A stretch of 64,000 bases of DNA from Streptomyces sp. NBC_01750 (GCF_035918095.1 NZ_CP109137.1:7690001-7754000), one strand, 5' to 3'. Shown: positions 29,115-37,930, counted from the first letter of the stretch. Notes: generated by a model from the sequence alone, not told the origin. Numbers and translations are program-made.

Positions 29115-30365
29115 GTGAAGAACCGCTCACTCGCCGTGTCCGTCGCGCTCGTCTCCGCCGCCGCAGTCGGCGGCTGCGGGCTTCTCCCGGGTGGCGGATC
29201 CGGGACCCGCACGGTCAGGATCTGGCTGATGAAGGACAGCGTCACCGACGACTTCCTCAAACGCTTCACCAGCGCCTACAAGCAGGAAAACCCGTCCGTG
29301 AAGCTGGAATTCACCTTCCAGGAGTGGACCGGCATCGGCAAGAAGGTCACCGCCGCGCTGGAGAGCAAGAAGGCGCCGGACGTCATCGAGGTCGGCAACA
29401 CCCAGGTCGCGCAGTACGCGGAGAGCGACGCACTGTGGGACCTCACGCTCGAATCGGTCAGAGACCTCGGCAGTGACGACTGGCTGCCCGGCCTCGCGGA
29501 GCCGGGCAGCATCAACGGCTCGCAGTACGGCATCCCTTGGTACGCGGCCAACCGTGTCGTCATCTACAACAAGGACCTCTTCGCCGGCGCCGGGATCAAA
29601 CAGCCGCCCACGACCCGTTCCCAGTGGCTCGAGGACTCCGGGAAACTCAACCGCGGCGGCGTCCAGGGCATCTACCTCTCCGGCCAGGACTGGTACAGCC
29701 TGGCCGGCTTCATCTGGGACGAGGGCGGGGAACTGGCCGTCGAGAGAGGCGAATGGGAGGGCGCCCTGGACACTCCCGCGGCGCTGAGAGGGATGGCGTT
29801 CTACAAGAAGCTGCAGTCGTACGGCGAAGGACCCAAGGACGCGGACGAGGAGACACCACCGCAGGCCGAGGTCTTCGCCAAGGGTGACGTCGCCCAGATG
29901 ATCGCGGTGCCGAGCGCCGCCACCGTCATCGAGAAGCGCAATCCCCGGCTCAAGGGAAAGCTGGGCTTCTTTCCCGTGCCGGGCAAGACGGCCGGCCGGC
30001 CGGGCGCCGTCTTCACCGGCGGCTCCGATCTGATCATCCCGGAGAACGCCCGCGAGCGGTCGGCCGCGCTCGACGTCGTCAAGGCGCTGGCGGGCGCGAA
30101 GTGGCAGACGGACCTCGCCAGGACGATGCACTACGTGCCCAACAAAACCACCCTCGCGGCTGTCCTCACAGGTGAGGAGAGCACCGCGGCGATGGCCGCG
30201 GGAGCCGCACACGGCAGGGCCACACCCAATTCCCCGCAGTGGGCGAGCGTCGAGGCCGACAACCCGATCAAGCCGTACATGACGGCGGTACTCCAGGGCA
30301 AGGAGCCCGGACGGGCGGCGCGAGCCGCGTCCGAGCGCATCACCGCCGCACTCGCGCCCCACTGA
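29115..30365 (+). CDS. ABC-type extracellular solute-binding lipoprotein (sugar type)
   Basis: A 416-residue family 1 solute-binding protein. The lipobox AAVGGC puts the lipidated Cys at about residue 21. The fold pattern follows: VRIWLMKDSVTDDFLKRF, APDVIEVGNTQVAQYAESD, the hinge YGIPWYAANRVVIYNKDLF, and GGSDLIIPENARERSAA. It should bind a mono- or oligosaccharide outside the membrane. No permease or ATPase gene is next to it, so it either works with a transporter elsewhere or has another role. The GTG at 29115 is preceded by AAGGTGG; in-frame codons upstream would spoil the signal peptide. Confidence 0.9.
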   Translation: MKNRSLAVSVALVSAAAVGGCGLLPGGGSGTRTVRIWLMKDSVTDDFLKRFTSAYKQENPSVKLEFTFQEWTGIGKKVTAALESKKAPDVIEVGNTQVAQYAESDALWDLTLESVRDLGSDDWLPGLAEPGSINGSQYGIPWYAANRVVIYNKDLFAGAGIKQPPTTRSQWLEDSGKLNRGGVQGIYLSGQDWYSLAGFIWDEGGELAVERGEWEGALDTPAALRGMAFYKKLQSYGEGPKDADEETPPQAEVFAKGDVAQMIAVPSAATVIEKRNPRLKGKLGFFPVPGKTAGRPGAVFTGGSDLIIPENARERSAALDVVKALAGAKWQTDLARTMHYVPNKTTLAAVLTGEESTAAMAAGAAHGRATPNSPQWASVEADNPIKPYMTAVLQGKEPGRAARAASERITAALAPH

Positions 30366-30545
30366 GCCGGTAGCCGTCCCTACCGTCTGTGCACGCTCGG
30401 TGGCACCGCATTCCCCGGCATTCAGCCGTCGCACATCCCCTCTCCGCCGAGCGGTCATGTCGAATCCAGCCGGCCACGGAAGAAGTAAGGAGCCGGGCCG
30501 CCGCACCCGCGGTCCGTCCCTCACCGTCCGGCACAGGAGACCGCC

Positions 30546-31373
30546 ATGACCGCATCGCCAGCCGTCGTCCCCGCCCCTCTCCACACACAGCTCTCCGCGC
30601 CCCTGCCTTCACCCCTCCCCGCTCCCGGCCAGGAAACCGACCAGCCCCGTTATGTCGTCTCCCTCGCCCGCGACCAGGAGGACGTACGGGCCGCACAGCG
30701 GCTGCGTCACCAGGTCTTCGCCGGGGAGATGGGAGCCAGGCTCGACGGCCCCGAGCCGGGCCTGGACATAGACGCCCTGGACGCGTACTGCGACCACCTC
30801 CTGGTCCGTGAGGCGGACACCGGTGAGGTCGTCGGCACCTACCGGCTGCTCCCGCCCGACCGCGCCCGGGTCGCCGGACGCCTCTATTCCGAGGGCGAGT
30901 TCGATCTCGCCAGGCTCTCCCCGATCCGCGACGACCTCGTCGAGGTCGGCCGCTCCTGCGTCCACCCCCTGCACCGCAACGGCGCCGTCATCGCGCTCAT
31001 CTGGGCCGGACTCGCCCGCTACATGGTCCGCACCGGACACAACTGGCTGGCCGGCTGCTGCTCGATCCCGCTCGCCGACGGCGGCACCCTCGCGGCCGCC
31101 ACCTGGGACACCGTGAAGGCCAAGAACCTCGCCCCCGAGGAGTACTGGGTCACGCCCCACAAGCTCTGGAACCCCGACTCCGTCGAGCGGCCCGCCGGGC
31201 GCACCGAGCTGCCCGCCCTGCTCCGCGGCTATCTGCGACTGGGCGCCTGGGTCTGCGGAGCGCCCGCCCACGACCCCGACTTCGGTGTCGCGGACCTTTA
31301 CGTCCTGCTCTCGCTGCGCCGCACCAACCCCCGATACCTGCGGCACTTCCTCTCCCTCGCCCCGGTGCGATGA
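30546..31373 (+). CDS. olsB: Ornithine-acyl-ACP N-acyltransferase, OlsB-like
   Basis: A 275-residue GNAT-fold acyltransferase. A proline-rich N-terminal tail (1-35) is followed by LRHQVFAGEMGA, VVGTYRLLPPDRA, EVGRSCVHPLHRNGAVI and the HNWLAGCCSIPLADGG segment typical of the OlsB/hemolysin-acyltransferase-like group. OlsB attaches a 3-hydroxy fatty acid to the alpha-amino group of ornithine to form lyso-ornithine lipid. The next gene, overlapping by four bases, supplies a PlsC-type enzyme for the second acylation. Together they indicate ornithine lipid synthesis. The ATG at 30546 has AGGAGA upstream. Confidence 0.85.
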   Translation: MTASPAVVPAPLHTQLSAPLPSPLPAPGQETDQPRYVVSLARDQEDVRAAQRLRHQVFAGEMGARLDGPEPGLDIDALDAYCDHLLVREADTGEVVGTYRLLPPDRARVAGRLYSEGEFDLARLSPIRDDLVEVGRSCVHPLHRNGAVIALIWAGLARYMVRTGHNWLAGCCSIPLADGGTLAAATWDTVKAKNLAPEEYWVTPHKLWNPDSVERPAGRTELPALLRGYLRLGAWVCGAPAHDPDFGVADLYVLLSLRRTNPRYLRHFLSLAPVR

Positions 31374-32239
31374 GCGTCTGGCTGCCCAGCGCGCCCTGCA
31401 CCCCGCGGGGCTGCGCGACACACCACGGCCCGGCGGCCGGGGCGCTCAGGGCGGCTGCCCGGCTGCTGGCCGGGACGCTGGCCGTCGTCGCGGGTCTGCT
31501 GCTCGCGCCGTTGGCCGCGCTGCTCGGCGCACTGTTCGGCGCCCGGGTCCGGGACGTCATGACCCGGAGCTGGGCGCGTGCGGTGCTGCGCGCCTTCGGC
31601 GTGCGCGTCCGGATCGTCGGCAGGCCGCACGGCCCCCGGGCCTCGCTGGTCGTTGCCAACCACATCTCCTGGCTGGACATACCGCTGATCGCGGCGGCCC
31701 TGCCCGGACGGATGCTTGCCAAGACCGAGGTGCGGCGCTGGCCCGTCCTCGGGCCGCTGGCCGCCCGGGGAGGCACCCTCTTCCTGGAGCGCGACCGGCT
31801 CCGTGCGCTGCCCGCCACCGTCCGCGAGATGGCGTCCGCGCTCGACGGCGGGGCACGCGTCATAGCCTTCCCCGAAGGGTCCACCTGGTGCGGACGCGGT
31901 CAGGGCAGGTTCCGGCCCGCCGTCTTCCAGGCCGCGCTGGACGCGGGCGCCGCAGTCCAGCCCGTACGCATCACCTATCTGCCCACCGGAGCGGCCGCGT
32001 TCGTCGGCGACGACCCGCTGGCCGCGTCCCTGTGGCGGGTCGCGGCGGCCGGCGGCCTCACCGCGGAGATCCGGCTGCTGCCGGTCATCCCGGCGGGGAG
32101 CTGCCCCGACCGCCGCTCACTGGCCCGCGCGGCTCAGCGCGCCGTCGCGAGAGAGAGCGCGAACCTGCCTTCCGTATCCGTCCACCAGTGCGTCAATTCC
32201 ATCCCGCCTTCGGCCAGTTCGGTGCGTACACCCTCCTGA
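31370..32239 (+). CDS. Lyso-ornithine lipid O-acyltransferase, OlsA-like (PlsC family)
   Basis: A 289-residue membrane acyltransferase. One or two N-terminal hydrophobic helices (about 25-60) precede the PlsC domain with NHISWLD (the HX4D catalytic motif), LAKTEVRRWPVLG and FPEGSTWCGRG. It should esterify lyso-ornithine lipid to complete ornithine lipid. It overlaps olsB by four bases. The last 34 codons run antisense into the 3' end of egtD (106-base overlap) and do not look like family sequence, so the natural stop may have been lost and the tail may be a recent read-through. Confidence 0.87.
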   Translation: MSVWLPSAPCTPRGCATHHGPAAGALRAAARLLAGTLAVVAGLLLAPLAALLGALFGARVRDVMTRSWARAVLRAFGVRVRIVGRPHGPRASLVVANHISWLDIPLIAAALPGRMLAKTEVRRWPVLGPLAARGGTLFLERDRLRALPATVREMASALDGGARVIAFPEGSTWCGRGQGRFRPAVFQAALDAGAAVQPVRITYLPTGAAAFVGDDPLAASLWRVAAAGGLTAEIRLLPVIPAGSCPDRRSLARAAQRAVARESANLPSVSVHQCVNSIPPSASSVRTPS

Positions 32240-33096
32240 CGGAACTTCGCCGACACCTCCGTACGCATCTCCTCGCCCGCTGCGAAGGAGACCGCCAGAT
32301 CCAGCTCGGGGATCTTCACGGTCAGCGCGGAGCGGGCCCGCAGCCGCATCTCGATCCACTCCTGTTCGCGGTCCCACACCGCCACATGGTCGAAGTCGGC
32401 GGGGTCGACGTCCGCGCCCAGCTCCCGGGCGATGACGGACAGCACGTTCTTGTTGAACGCGGCCGTCACACCGGACGCGTCGTCGTACGCCCTGACCAGG
32501 ACTTCCTCGTCCTTCACCAGATCAGTGCCGAGCAGCAGACTGTCGCCGGGTGCGAGAAGTGACCGCACGGAGCGCAGGAACACGGCGCGCTCGGCGGGCA
32601 GCAGATTGCCGATCGTGCCGCCCAGGAAGGCGACCAGCCGCGGCCCCGGGGTGCCGGGCAGCACAAGGCCGCGCGTGAAGTCGGCGATCAGGGCATGGAC
32701 GTTCAGCCCGGGCCGCTCGGCGAGCAGCGACTGAGCCGCGCCCGTCAGAGCGCTCTCGCTCACATCGACCGGCACATAACTGTGCAGAGTGTGAAGCTCG
32801 TCCAGCAGATGCCGGGTCTTCTCCGAGGAGCCGGAGCCCAGCTCCACCAGGGTGCGTGCCCCGCTCACCGCGGCGATCTCGGATGCGCGGGCGGCCAGGA
32901 TCTCCCGCTCGGCACGCGTCGGGTAGTACTCGGGCAGCCGGGTGATCTCCTCGAACAGCTCGCTGCCGCGGGCGTCGTAGAACCACTTCGGCGGCAGAGT
33001 CTTGGGCGTACGGGTCAGGCCGTGCAGCACATCCGCGCGCAGGGCGGCGTCCGTCGCGTCCTCGGGCAGGGTTCGGGTCAGCAGGAACGGGCTCAC
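32134..33096 (-). CDS. egtD: L-histidine N-alpha-methyltransferase EgtD
   Basis: A 320-residue SAM-dependent methyltransferase that makes hercynine, the first intermediate of ergothioneine. The hallmark PPKWFYDARGSELFEEITRLPEYYPTR-type N terminus is present (about 35-60), as are TLVELGSGSSEKTRHLL for SAM and FLGGTIGNLLPAER. The C-terminal histidine-binding part includes NKNVLSVIARELGADV. The GTG at 33096 has AAGGAG upstream and overlaps the egtC stop. It is the last gene of the egtABCD operon, and its 3' end is overlapped by olsA on the other strand. Confidence 0.95.
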   Translation of the reverse strand: MSPFLLTRTLPEDATDAALRADVLHGLTRTPKTLPPKWFYDARGSELFEEITRLPEYYPTRAEREILAARASEIAAVSGARTLVELGSGSSEKTRHLLDELHTLHSYVPVDVSESALTGAAQSLLAERPGLNVHALIADFTRGLVLPGTPGPRLVAFLGGTIGNLLPAERAVFLRSVRSLLAPGDSLLLGTDLVKDEEVLVRAYDDASGVTAAFNKNVLSVIARELGADVDPADFDHVAVWDREQEWIEMRLRARSALTVKIPELDLAVSFAAGEEMRTEVSAKFRQEGVRTELAEGGMELTHWWTDTEGRFALSLATAR

Positions 33097-33848
33097 GCGG
33101 TGGGCTCCTTGAGCGGGGTCAGCAGGACATCGGAGCGGGTCGCGGCCAGCAGGCTGTGGTCGGGAACCTCGCGCCAGTGCGGATCGTCGTCGTACGGCTC
33201 CGAGGCCACGACCGTGCGGCGGCCCGGCTCGGCCAGATACCAGAGCGTGTCGCCCCATGCGGTCGCCACGATCGTCTCGCCGTCCGTGAGGAGCAGATTG
33301 AGCCGGGAACCCGGCGCGGCCGCGGCGATCTCCCGGACGGTGTCGGCCAGCGCCTGGCCCAGTTCGTCGCCGTCGCGCAGCCGGTGCAGCACCAGCGCCC
33401 ACACCAGCGCGGAGTCGCAGCGGGCCTCGAGCGAGAGCAGCTCGGCCGCGGGCAGCGTCAGGGCGAGCGGTTCCAGGGAGCCTGGCCAGCCGCGCACCGC
33501 GCCGTTATGACTGAACAGCCACGGCCCGGCGGCGTACGGCGCGGCCGCCGCCTCGCCGTCCGCGCCCGCCTCGGTGGCGTCGCGGACGGCGGCGAGCAGT
33601 GCCCCGCTGCGCACCACGCGGGCCAGGTCGGCGAAGGAGAGATCGGCCCAGATCGGGCCGGAACGCCGGTAGCGGGCGGGCACGGGATCGTCCTCGGCGT
33701 ACCAGCCGACCCCGAAACCGTCGGCGTTGACCGTGCCGTGCCGCTGGTGACGTGGCGCCCAGGACTGCCGGTACAGCCCGTGCAAGGGCTCGACGAGCAA
33801 CTGCCCGAGCGGCAGCGCGGGTCCGAGGAAGGCGAGATGCCGGCACAT
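33093..33848 (-). CDS. egtC: Ergothioneine biosynthesis amidohydrolase EgtC
   Basis: A 251-residue class II glutamine-amidotransferase-fold enzyme. After removal of Met1, Cys2 (MCRHLAFLG) is the N-terminal nucleophile. FSHNGAVRGWPG and NADGFGVGWYA are typical family segments. It removes glutamate from the gamma-glutamyl hercynyl-cysteine sulfoxide intermediate. The ATG at 33848 overlaps the egtB stop and the end overlaps egtD, so all are translated as one unit. Confidence 0.94.
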   Translation of the reverse strand: MCRHLAFLGPALPLGQLLVEPLHGLYRQSWAPRHQRHGTVNADGFGVGWYAEDDPVPARYRRSGPIWADLSFADLARVVRSGALLAAVRDATEAGADGEAAAAPYAAGPWLFSHNGAVRGWPGSLEPLALTLPAAELLSLEARCDSALVWALVLHRLRDGDELGQALADTVREIAAAAPGSRLNLLLTDGETIVATAWGDTLWYLAEPGRRTVVASEPYDDDPHWREVPDHSLLAATRSDVLLTPLKEPTA

Positions 33849-35164
33849 CAGGCGAGGCCGCCTTCCTGCGGAGCCGCGTCCCGCGCCGTGCGGAACCCGG
33901 AGAAGATCTGGCGGCGTACCGGAAGATCCCAGTTGCGGAAGGTGCCGCGGCAGGCCACCGAGTCCACGGCGAACGAACCGCCGCGCAGTACCTTGTGCGC
34001 GCCCCCGAAGAAGACCTCGGAGTACTCGCGGTACGGGAAGGCGGCGAAGCCCGGATAGGGGAGGAAGTCGCTCGCCGTCCACTCCCACACATCGCCGATC
34101 AACTGCCGTACGCCGAGCGGTGATTCACCGTCCGGATAGCTGCCGGCGGGAGCCGGCCGCAGATGGCGCTGGCCGAGGTTGGCGTGAGACGGCGTGGGGT
34201 CGTCGTCGCCCCACGGGAAGCGGCGCGAACGGCCGGCGTCCGGATCATGCCGCGCGGCCTTCTCCCACTCGGGCTCCGTGGGCAGCCGCCGTCCCGCCCA
34301 GCCGGCGTACGCATCGGCTTCGTACCAGCTCACATGCAGTACCGGCTCGTCCGCCGGCACCGGCTCCGTCACGCCGAAACGGCGGCGCAGCCACTGACCG
34401 CCCTCACGCCGCCAGAACAGCGGTGCGGTGATGTCGTGCTGCCGGATCTGGTCCCAGCCCTCGGGCGCCCACCAGCGGCGGTCGGTATAGCCGCCGTCCT
34501 CGATGAAGGCTTGGTATGCGCCGCAGGTCACCGGCACCGTATCGATGAAGAACGCCGGTACGAGACGCTGGTGCGCGGGCCGCTCATTGTCCAGCGCCCA
34601 TGGCTCGGTGGAGGTGCCCATGGCGAACGGGCCGCCGGGGACCAGGACTTCGGACGGCATCCCCTCGACGCTGCCCGCCGGCGGCTCGGGCGCGCTGAGC
34701 GCGGCCGGCCCCTTCCTCAGCTGATGGGTGATCAGCATGGTCTCGTCGTGCTGCTGTTCGTGCTGCGCGATCATCCCGAAGGCAAAACCGGCATCGATGA
34801 GACGCCCGCCTTCCAGCGGAGTGCGGTCGAGGACGTCCAGGACCCTGCCGCGTACGTCGGAGGCGTACGCACGCGCCTCGGCCGGGGCCAGCAGCGGCAG
34901 CGTGGGCCGCAGTGCGCGCGGGTGTTCGAAGGCGTCGTAGACGGAGTCGATCTCGGGCCGCAGTGCCTCACGCCCGGCGACCGTACGCAGCAGCCACTGC
35001 TCCTCCTGGTTGCCGATGTGCGCCAGGTCCCAGACCAGGGGGGACATCAACGGAGAATGCTGGGAGGTCAGTTCATGGTCGTCGACGCACGACGTGAGTG
35101 TGGCCGTCCTGGCTCTGGCGGCGGTCAGCGCGTCGAGGGCGCGCCGCCGGAGTTCTTCGGTCAT
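33848..35164 (-). CDS. egtB: Hercynine oxygenase / sulfoxide synthase EgtB
   Basis: A 438-residue non-haem iron enzyme that joins gamma-glutamyl-cysteine to hercynine using oxygen. The DinB-like N-terminal domain carries the three iron ligands: His49 in DLAHIGNQEEQW, and His135 and His139 in MIAQHEQQHDETM. The C-terminal formylglycine-generating-enzyme-like domain includes VHPVSWYEADAY-type text (here VLHVSWYEADAYAGWAG) and GDVWEWTASDF. The ATG at 35164 overlaps the egtA stop, and GGAAGG stands nine bases before it. Upstream in-frame codons lie inside egtA and are ignored. Confidence 0.95.
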   Translation of the reverse strand: MTEELRRRALDALTAARARTATLTSCVDDHELTSQHSPLMSPLVWDLAHIGNQEEQWLLRTVAGREALRPEIDSVYDAFEHPRALRPTLPLLAPAEARAYASDVRGRVLDVLDRTPLEGGRLIDAGFAFGMIAQHEQQHDETMLITHQLRKGPAALSAPEPPAGSVEGMPSEVLVPGGPFAMGTSTEPWALDNERPAHQRLVPAFFIDTVPVTCGAYQAFIEDGGYTDRRWWAPEGWDQIRQHDITAPLFWRREGGQWLRRRFGVTEPVPADEPVLHVSWYEADAYAGWAGRRLPTEPEWEKAARHDPDAGRSRRFPWGDDDPTPSHANLGQRHLRPAPAGSYPDGESPLGVRQLIGDVWEWTASDFLPYPGFAAFPYREYSEVFFGGAHKVLRGGSFAVDSVACRGTFRNWDLPVRRQIFSGFRTARDAAPQEGGLA

Positions 35165-36435
35165 GTCCGGAGTTCCTTCCCGAGGGAGGGGATGCGCAGA
35201 TCGTCGGCGGGACATCGGCCCCGCAGGACATGGCGCTCATTGAAGGCGGCGACCGCCTCCCGCACGGCGTCCGACGCGCCTATCCGGGGAAGTGCCTCCA
35301 GCGCGACGGAGAAGCAGGTCACCGCGGCCGCGTGCAGTTCGGGATCGGCCAGTCCGTCCCGGGCGGCAACCATCCAGAGCGGATTGCGCGGCGGGGGCAG
35401 CGGACCTGCCGTCTCCGCCAGCGGTTTGACGACGCGATAGACCGTCTCCGCCGCCTCGGAGTCGTTGAACAGGGCCGTGGTGACAGCGAGCGGCACCATC
35501 CAGCCGTCCTCTCCCGACTGGGCGTCGATCATGCGCAGCTCGAGATGGCCGCGCGGTCTCACGGGTGGAAAGAGCGTGGTCAGGTGGTAGTCGAGGTCCT
35601 CCCGGGTCGGCGGACGCGGCACCCCTGAACGCATCCACTGCCGGAAGGTGAGTCCCTCCGGCAGGTCCCACGGCCCGTCGGCGGCCCGGACACACATCAC
35701 CGGCGCGTCGAGTGCGTGGGCGGTCCAGGCGGAGCGCGGCTCCATGTCCAGGGGCGGTGCCACCGGCCGCGCGGCATCGAGCTCGGCCCACACGGCCTGC
35801 CGGGTCGATCGCCAGCCGGTGTAGCGCCCCTCCCGTGCGGGGGAGTTGGCGAAGGCGGCCGTCAGCACCGCGCCCAGCAGATGCGCGAGCTGCCAGCGCC
35901 TGCCGTGCCCGAGCGGTCCCGGCTCCTCGTGGCCCGCGTCGAGGCAGACCTGGACGGAGGCGGAGCTGCACATCATGGCGCGGCCGGCCGGACCCGTCCG
36001 GTCCAGAAACGCCTCCATGGCGTCGTAACGAGGTTCATGGAGAAGCCGGCGCGGCGGATGCCAGGGGTCGAGGCCGAGTCCGGTGAGAGTGAGGCCTGCC
36101 GGGCGGAGCGCGGCGCGTACGGCGTCCAGATCGGCGGCGGTGGAGTCGATGCACTCCATCAGGGAGGCGGCGGGTGGCGAGCTGAGCTCCAGCTGGCCGC
36201 CTGGTTCGAAGGTGAGAGCCGAGTTGAGGGTCAGGGAACGCACCTGGTCGAAGGCGGCTGTCAGGCGGTCGGCCGGGACCGGGCGCTCGGGTCGTTGCAG
36301 GTCAAGAACGAGCCATTCCACCTCCACACCCACGGTGCGGGGCGGGCCGTTCTTGAAGCAAATACATCGGAGCAGGTCCTCCGCTTCATCCTCGGATATC
36401 GGCCGGCTGTAGTCGCCGGCATCGGGTGGCTGCAT
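35161..36435 (-). CDS. egtA: Glutamate-cysteine ligase EgtA
   Basis: A 424-residue enzyme of the plant-type GCS2 family that makes gamma-glutamyl-cysteine for EgtB. Visible family features are VGVEVEWLVLDLQRP near the N terminus (glutamate/Mg site), SALTFEPGGQLELSSPPA, RYDAMEAFLDRTGPAGRAMMCSSASVQVCLD, and SGVPRPPTREDLDYHLTTLFPPVRPRG. The ATG at 36435 has AGGAGG eight bases upstream. It is the first gene of the operon. No egtE homologue is seen; in other streptomycetes the C-S lyase step may be encoded elsewhere. Confidence 0.94.
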   Translation of the reverse strand: MQPPDAGDYSRPISEDEAEDLLRCICFKNGPPRTVGVEVEWLVLDLQRPERPVPADRLTAAFDQVRSLTLNSALTFEPGGQLELSSPPAASLMECIDSTAADLDAVRAALRPAGLTLTGLGLDPWHPPRRLLHEPRYDAMEAFLDRTGPAGRAMMCSSASVQVCLDAGHEEPGPLGHGRRWQLAHLLGAVLTAAFANSPAREGRYTGWRSTRQAVWAELDAARPVAPPLDMEPRSAWTAHALDAPVMCVRAADGPWDLPEGLTFRQWMRSGVPRPPTREDLDYHLTTLFPPVRPRGHLELRMIDAQSGEDGWMVPLAVTTALFNDSEAAETVYRVVKPLAETAGPLPPPRNPLWMVAARDGLADPELHAAAVTCFSVALEALPRIGASDAVREAVAAFNERHVLRGRCPADDLRIPSLGKELRT

Positions 36436-36466
36436 GATCGGATCCTCCTGTAGAAGGCACTCTGCC

Positions 36467-36497
36467 AACCTAAGGCCACGGCCGCCGCTCCGCACAA
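36467..36497 (-). promoter_or_regulatory. Candidate egtA promoter
   Basis: On the reverse strand TTGTGC and TAGGTT are 19 bases apart, and the -10 ends 31 bases before the egtA ATG. This is a reasonable vegetative promoter for the four-gene operon. Confidence 0.4.
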
Positions 36498-36552
36498 GAG
36501 TGCCCTTGACAGTCGGAAATACGCTTGCCGCGTCTGTCGCCGGTCACTGACG

Positions 36553-37395
36553 ATGTTCCTCATGAGTGCACGACTGCGGGGGATCGCGAAGCAGACCGAG
36601 GCGATCGTTGATACAGGCAACTACCTCGGGTCCGACGGACGCGAGGTCCGGATCGGGCGTGCGGTGACCGCCGCCCTGGCGGGCACCAGGATGTACGGGC
36701 CTGAGGCCGTTCGAGTGACGCCCGACACGGACCGTACGACAGCCTTCGAGGTCACGGCCGAGAGCAGCACGGAAGCGGCCCGCCGGTTGACTGCCGCGGA
36801 CCCGGCGCCGGTCGCCGTCCTGAACTTCGCCTCCGCGCGCAACCCGGGCGGCGGCTATCTCAACGGCGCACAGGCCCAGGAGGAGGCGCTCTGCCGCGCC
36901 TCCGCGCTCTACGCCACACTGCTGCGCGCACCGGAGTTCTACGAGCATCACCGCGCCGAGCGCGACCCGTTCTACACAGACCGGGTGATCCACTCGCCCG
37001 GTGTCCCGGTTTTCCGCGACGACCGCGGCAGGTTGCTGGACGCGCCGTACACCGTGGGTTTTCTGACCTCGCCCGCGCCGAACGCCGGAGTGATCACCAG
37101 CCGCAGCCCCGACCGGGCGCACCGCATCCCGGCAGCCCTGGCCGCGCGGGCCGAGCGGGTCCTGGAGACGGCCGTGGCGGGCGGCTACCGGCGCCTTGTG
37201 CTGGGGGCCTGGGGCTGCGGGGTCTTCCGTAACGACCCTGCCGATGTCGCCGGCGCCTTCCGCGCCCTGCTCACCGGCAGCGGACGGTTCGCAGGACACT
37301 TCGAGGAGGTCGTCTTCGCGGTACTGGACCGTACGGCCGAGGGGCCGGCACTCGAGGCCTTCCGGCGCACCTTCGCCGGTCAGCTCCAGCCGTAG
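36553..37395 (+). CDS. Bacterial PARG-like macrodomain protein (TIGR02452)
   Basis: A 280-residue protein of the TIGR02452/DUF2263 family, related to bacterial-type poly(ADP-ribose) glycohydrolases. The signature GGG (99-101) and QEE (109-111) occur in ARNPGGGYLNGAQAQEEAL, where the glutamates cleave the ribose-ribose bond in known PARGs. LVLGAWGCGVFRNDP gives the macrodomain phosphate loop. It probably removes or recycles ADP-ribose modifications. No Shine-Dalgarno is evident; an ATG at 36562 is the alternative start. The 3' end overlaps the convergent PemK-like gene by 16 bases. Confidence 0.87.
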   Translation: MFLMSARLRGIAKQTEAIVDTGNYLGSDGREVRIGRAVTAALAGTRMYGPEAVRVTPDTDRTTAFEVTAESSTEAARRLTAADPAPVAVLNFASARNPGGGYLNGAQAQEEALCRASALYATLLRAPEFYEHHRAERDPFYTDRVIHSPGVPVFRDDRGRLLDAPYTVGFLTSPAPNAGVITSRSPDRAHRIPAALAARAERVLETAVAGGYRRLVLGAWGCGVFRNDPADVAGAFRALLTGSGRFAGHFEEVVFAVLDRTAEGPALEAFRRTFAGQLQP

Positions 37396-37877
37396 CGCTC
37401 CCGCAGGCGCTGTACGACCGCGTCGAAACGCGGCCGGTCCAGCGCACACGCCTCGCGGCGCATACCGTCCTCGTGCACCCGCAGCACCCGGTCGAGATCG
37501 ACCCAGGACTCGCGTCCCGCGCGGTCCCACGGCCCGACACCGATCGCCACCCACTCGCGGTCATGGTCATGGCGCTTGCTGGAGAGCTGTACGGCCAGCA
37601 GCGTGCCGGCCGCCTCACGGGCCACCACGAGCACCGGCCGGTCCTTGCCGCGACCGTCGTTCTCCTCGAAGGGCACCCAGGTCCAGACGATTTCGCCGGG
37701 ATCGGGATCGCCGTCGCGATCCGGAGCGTACGAGGTACGGACCGGGCCCACGTCGTTGGGATCGGCCTCGGCGGTGGCGGCGGGGCCGCTGCTGCCGGGA
37801 AGGGCCGAGGGGCCGTGAACGGCGTCGGATGCATCGGAGACGCCCGCTGCGCCGGAGAAGATCGTCACCCGCCACAC
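37380..37877 (-). CDS. PemK/MazF-family protein without an adjacent antitoxin
   Basis: A 165-residue protein. The first 55 residues are disordered and acidic. The rest is a PemK/MazF fold with the strand-forming DPGEIVWTWVPFEE, the hallmark RPVLVVAREAAGTLLAVQLSSK, and a C-terminal helix. MazF-type proteins are ribosome-independent RNases. No small antitoxin gene lies upstream or downstream, and the long N-terminal extension is unusual for a classical toxin, so it may be a housekeeping orphan of the type common in Streptomyces. The start is GTG at 37877; the inner GTG at 37868 is possible. Confidence 0.8.
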   Translation of the reverse strand: MWRVTIFSGAAGVSDASDAVHGPSALPGSSGPAATAEADPNDVGPVRTSYAPDRDGDPDPGEIVWTWVPFEENDGRGKDRPVLVVAREAAGTLLAVQLSSKRHDHDREWVAIGVGPWDRAGRESWVDLDRVLRVHEDGMRREACALDRPRFDAVVQRLRERYGWS

Positions 37878-37930
37878 GGTAGGACCTGTGCGGTCCGATC
37901 CGTAGGGCGGGTGCCGTTACCCGGCGGGAC

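Noticed and set aside
36467..36485. Half iron box upstream of egtA (TTAGGTTGGC)
   Set aside because: Only one half matches the consensus; the rest does not form the palindrome, so iron control of egtA is not supported.
36506..36511. TTGACA as -35 for the PARG-like gene
   Set aside because: No acceptable -10 hexamer at 16-19 bases downstream.
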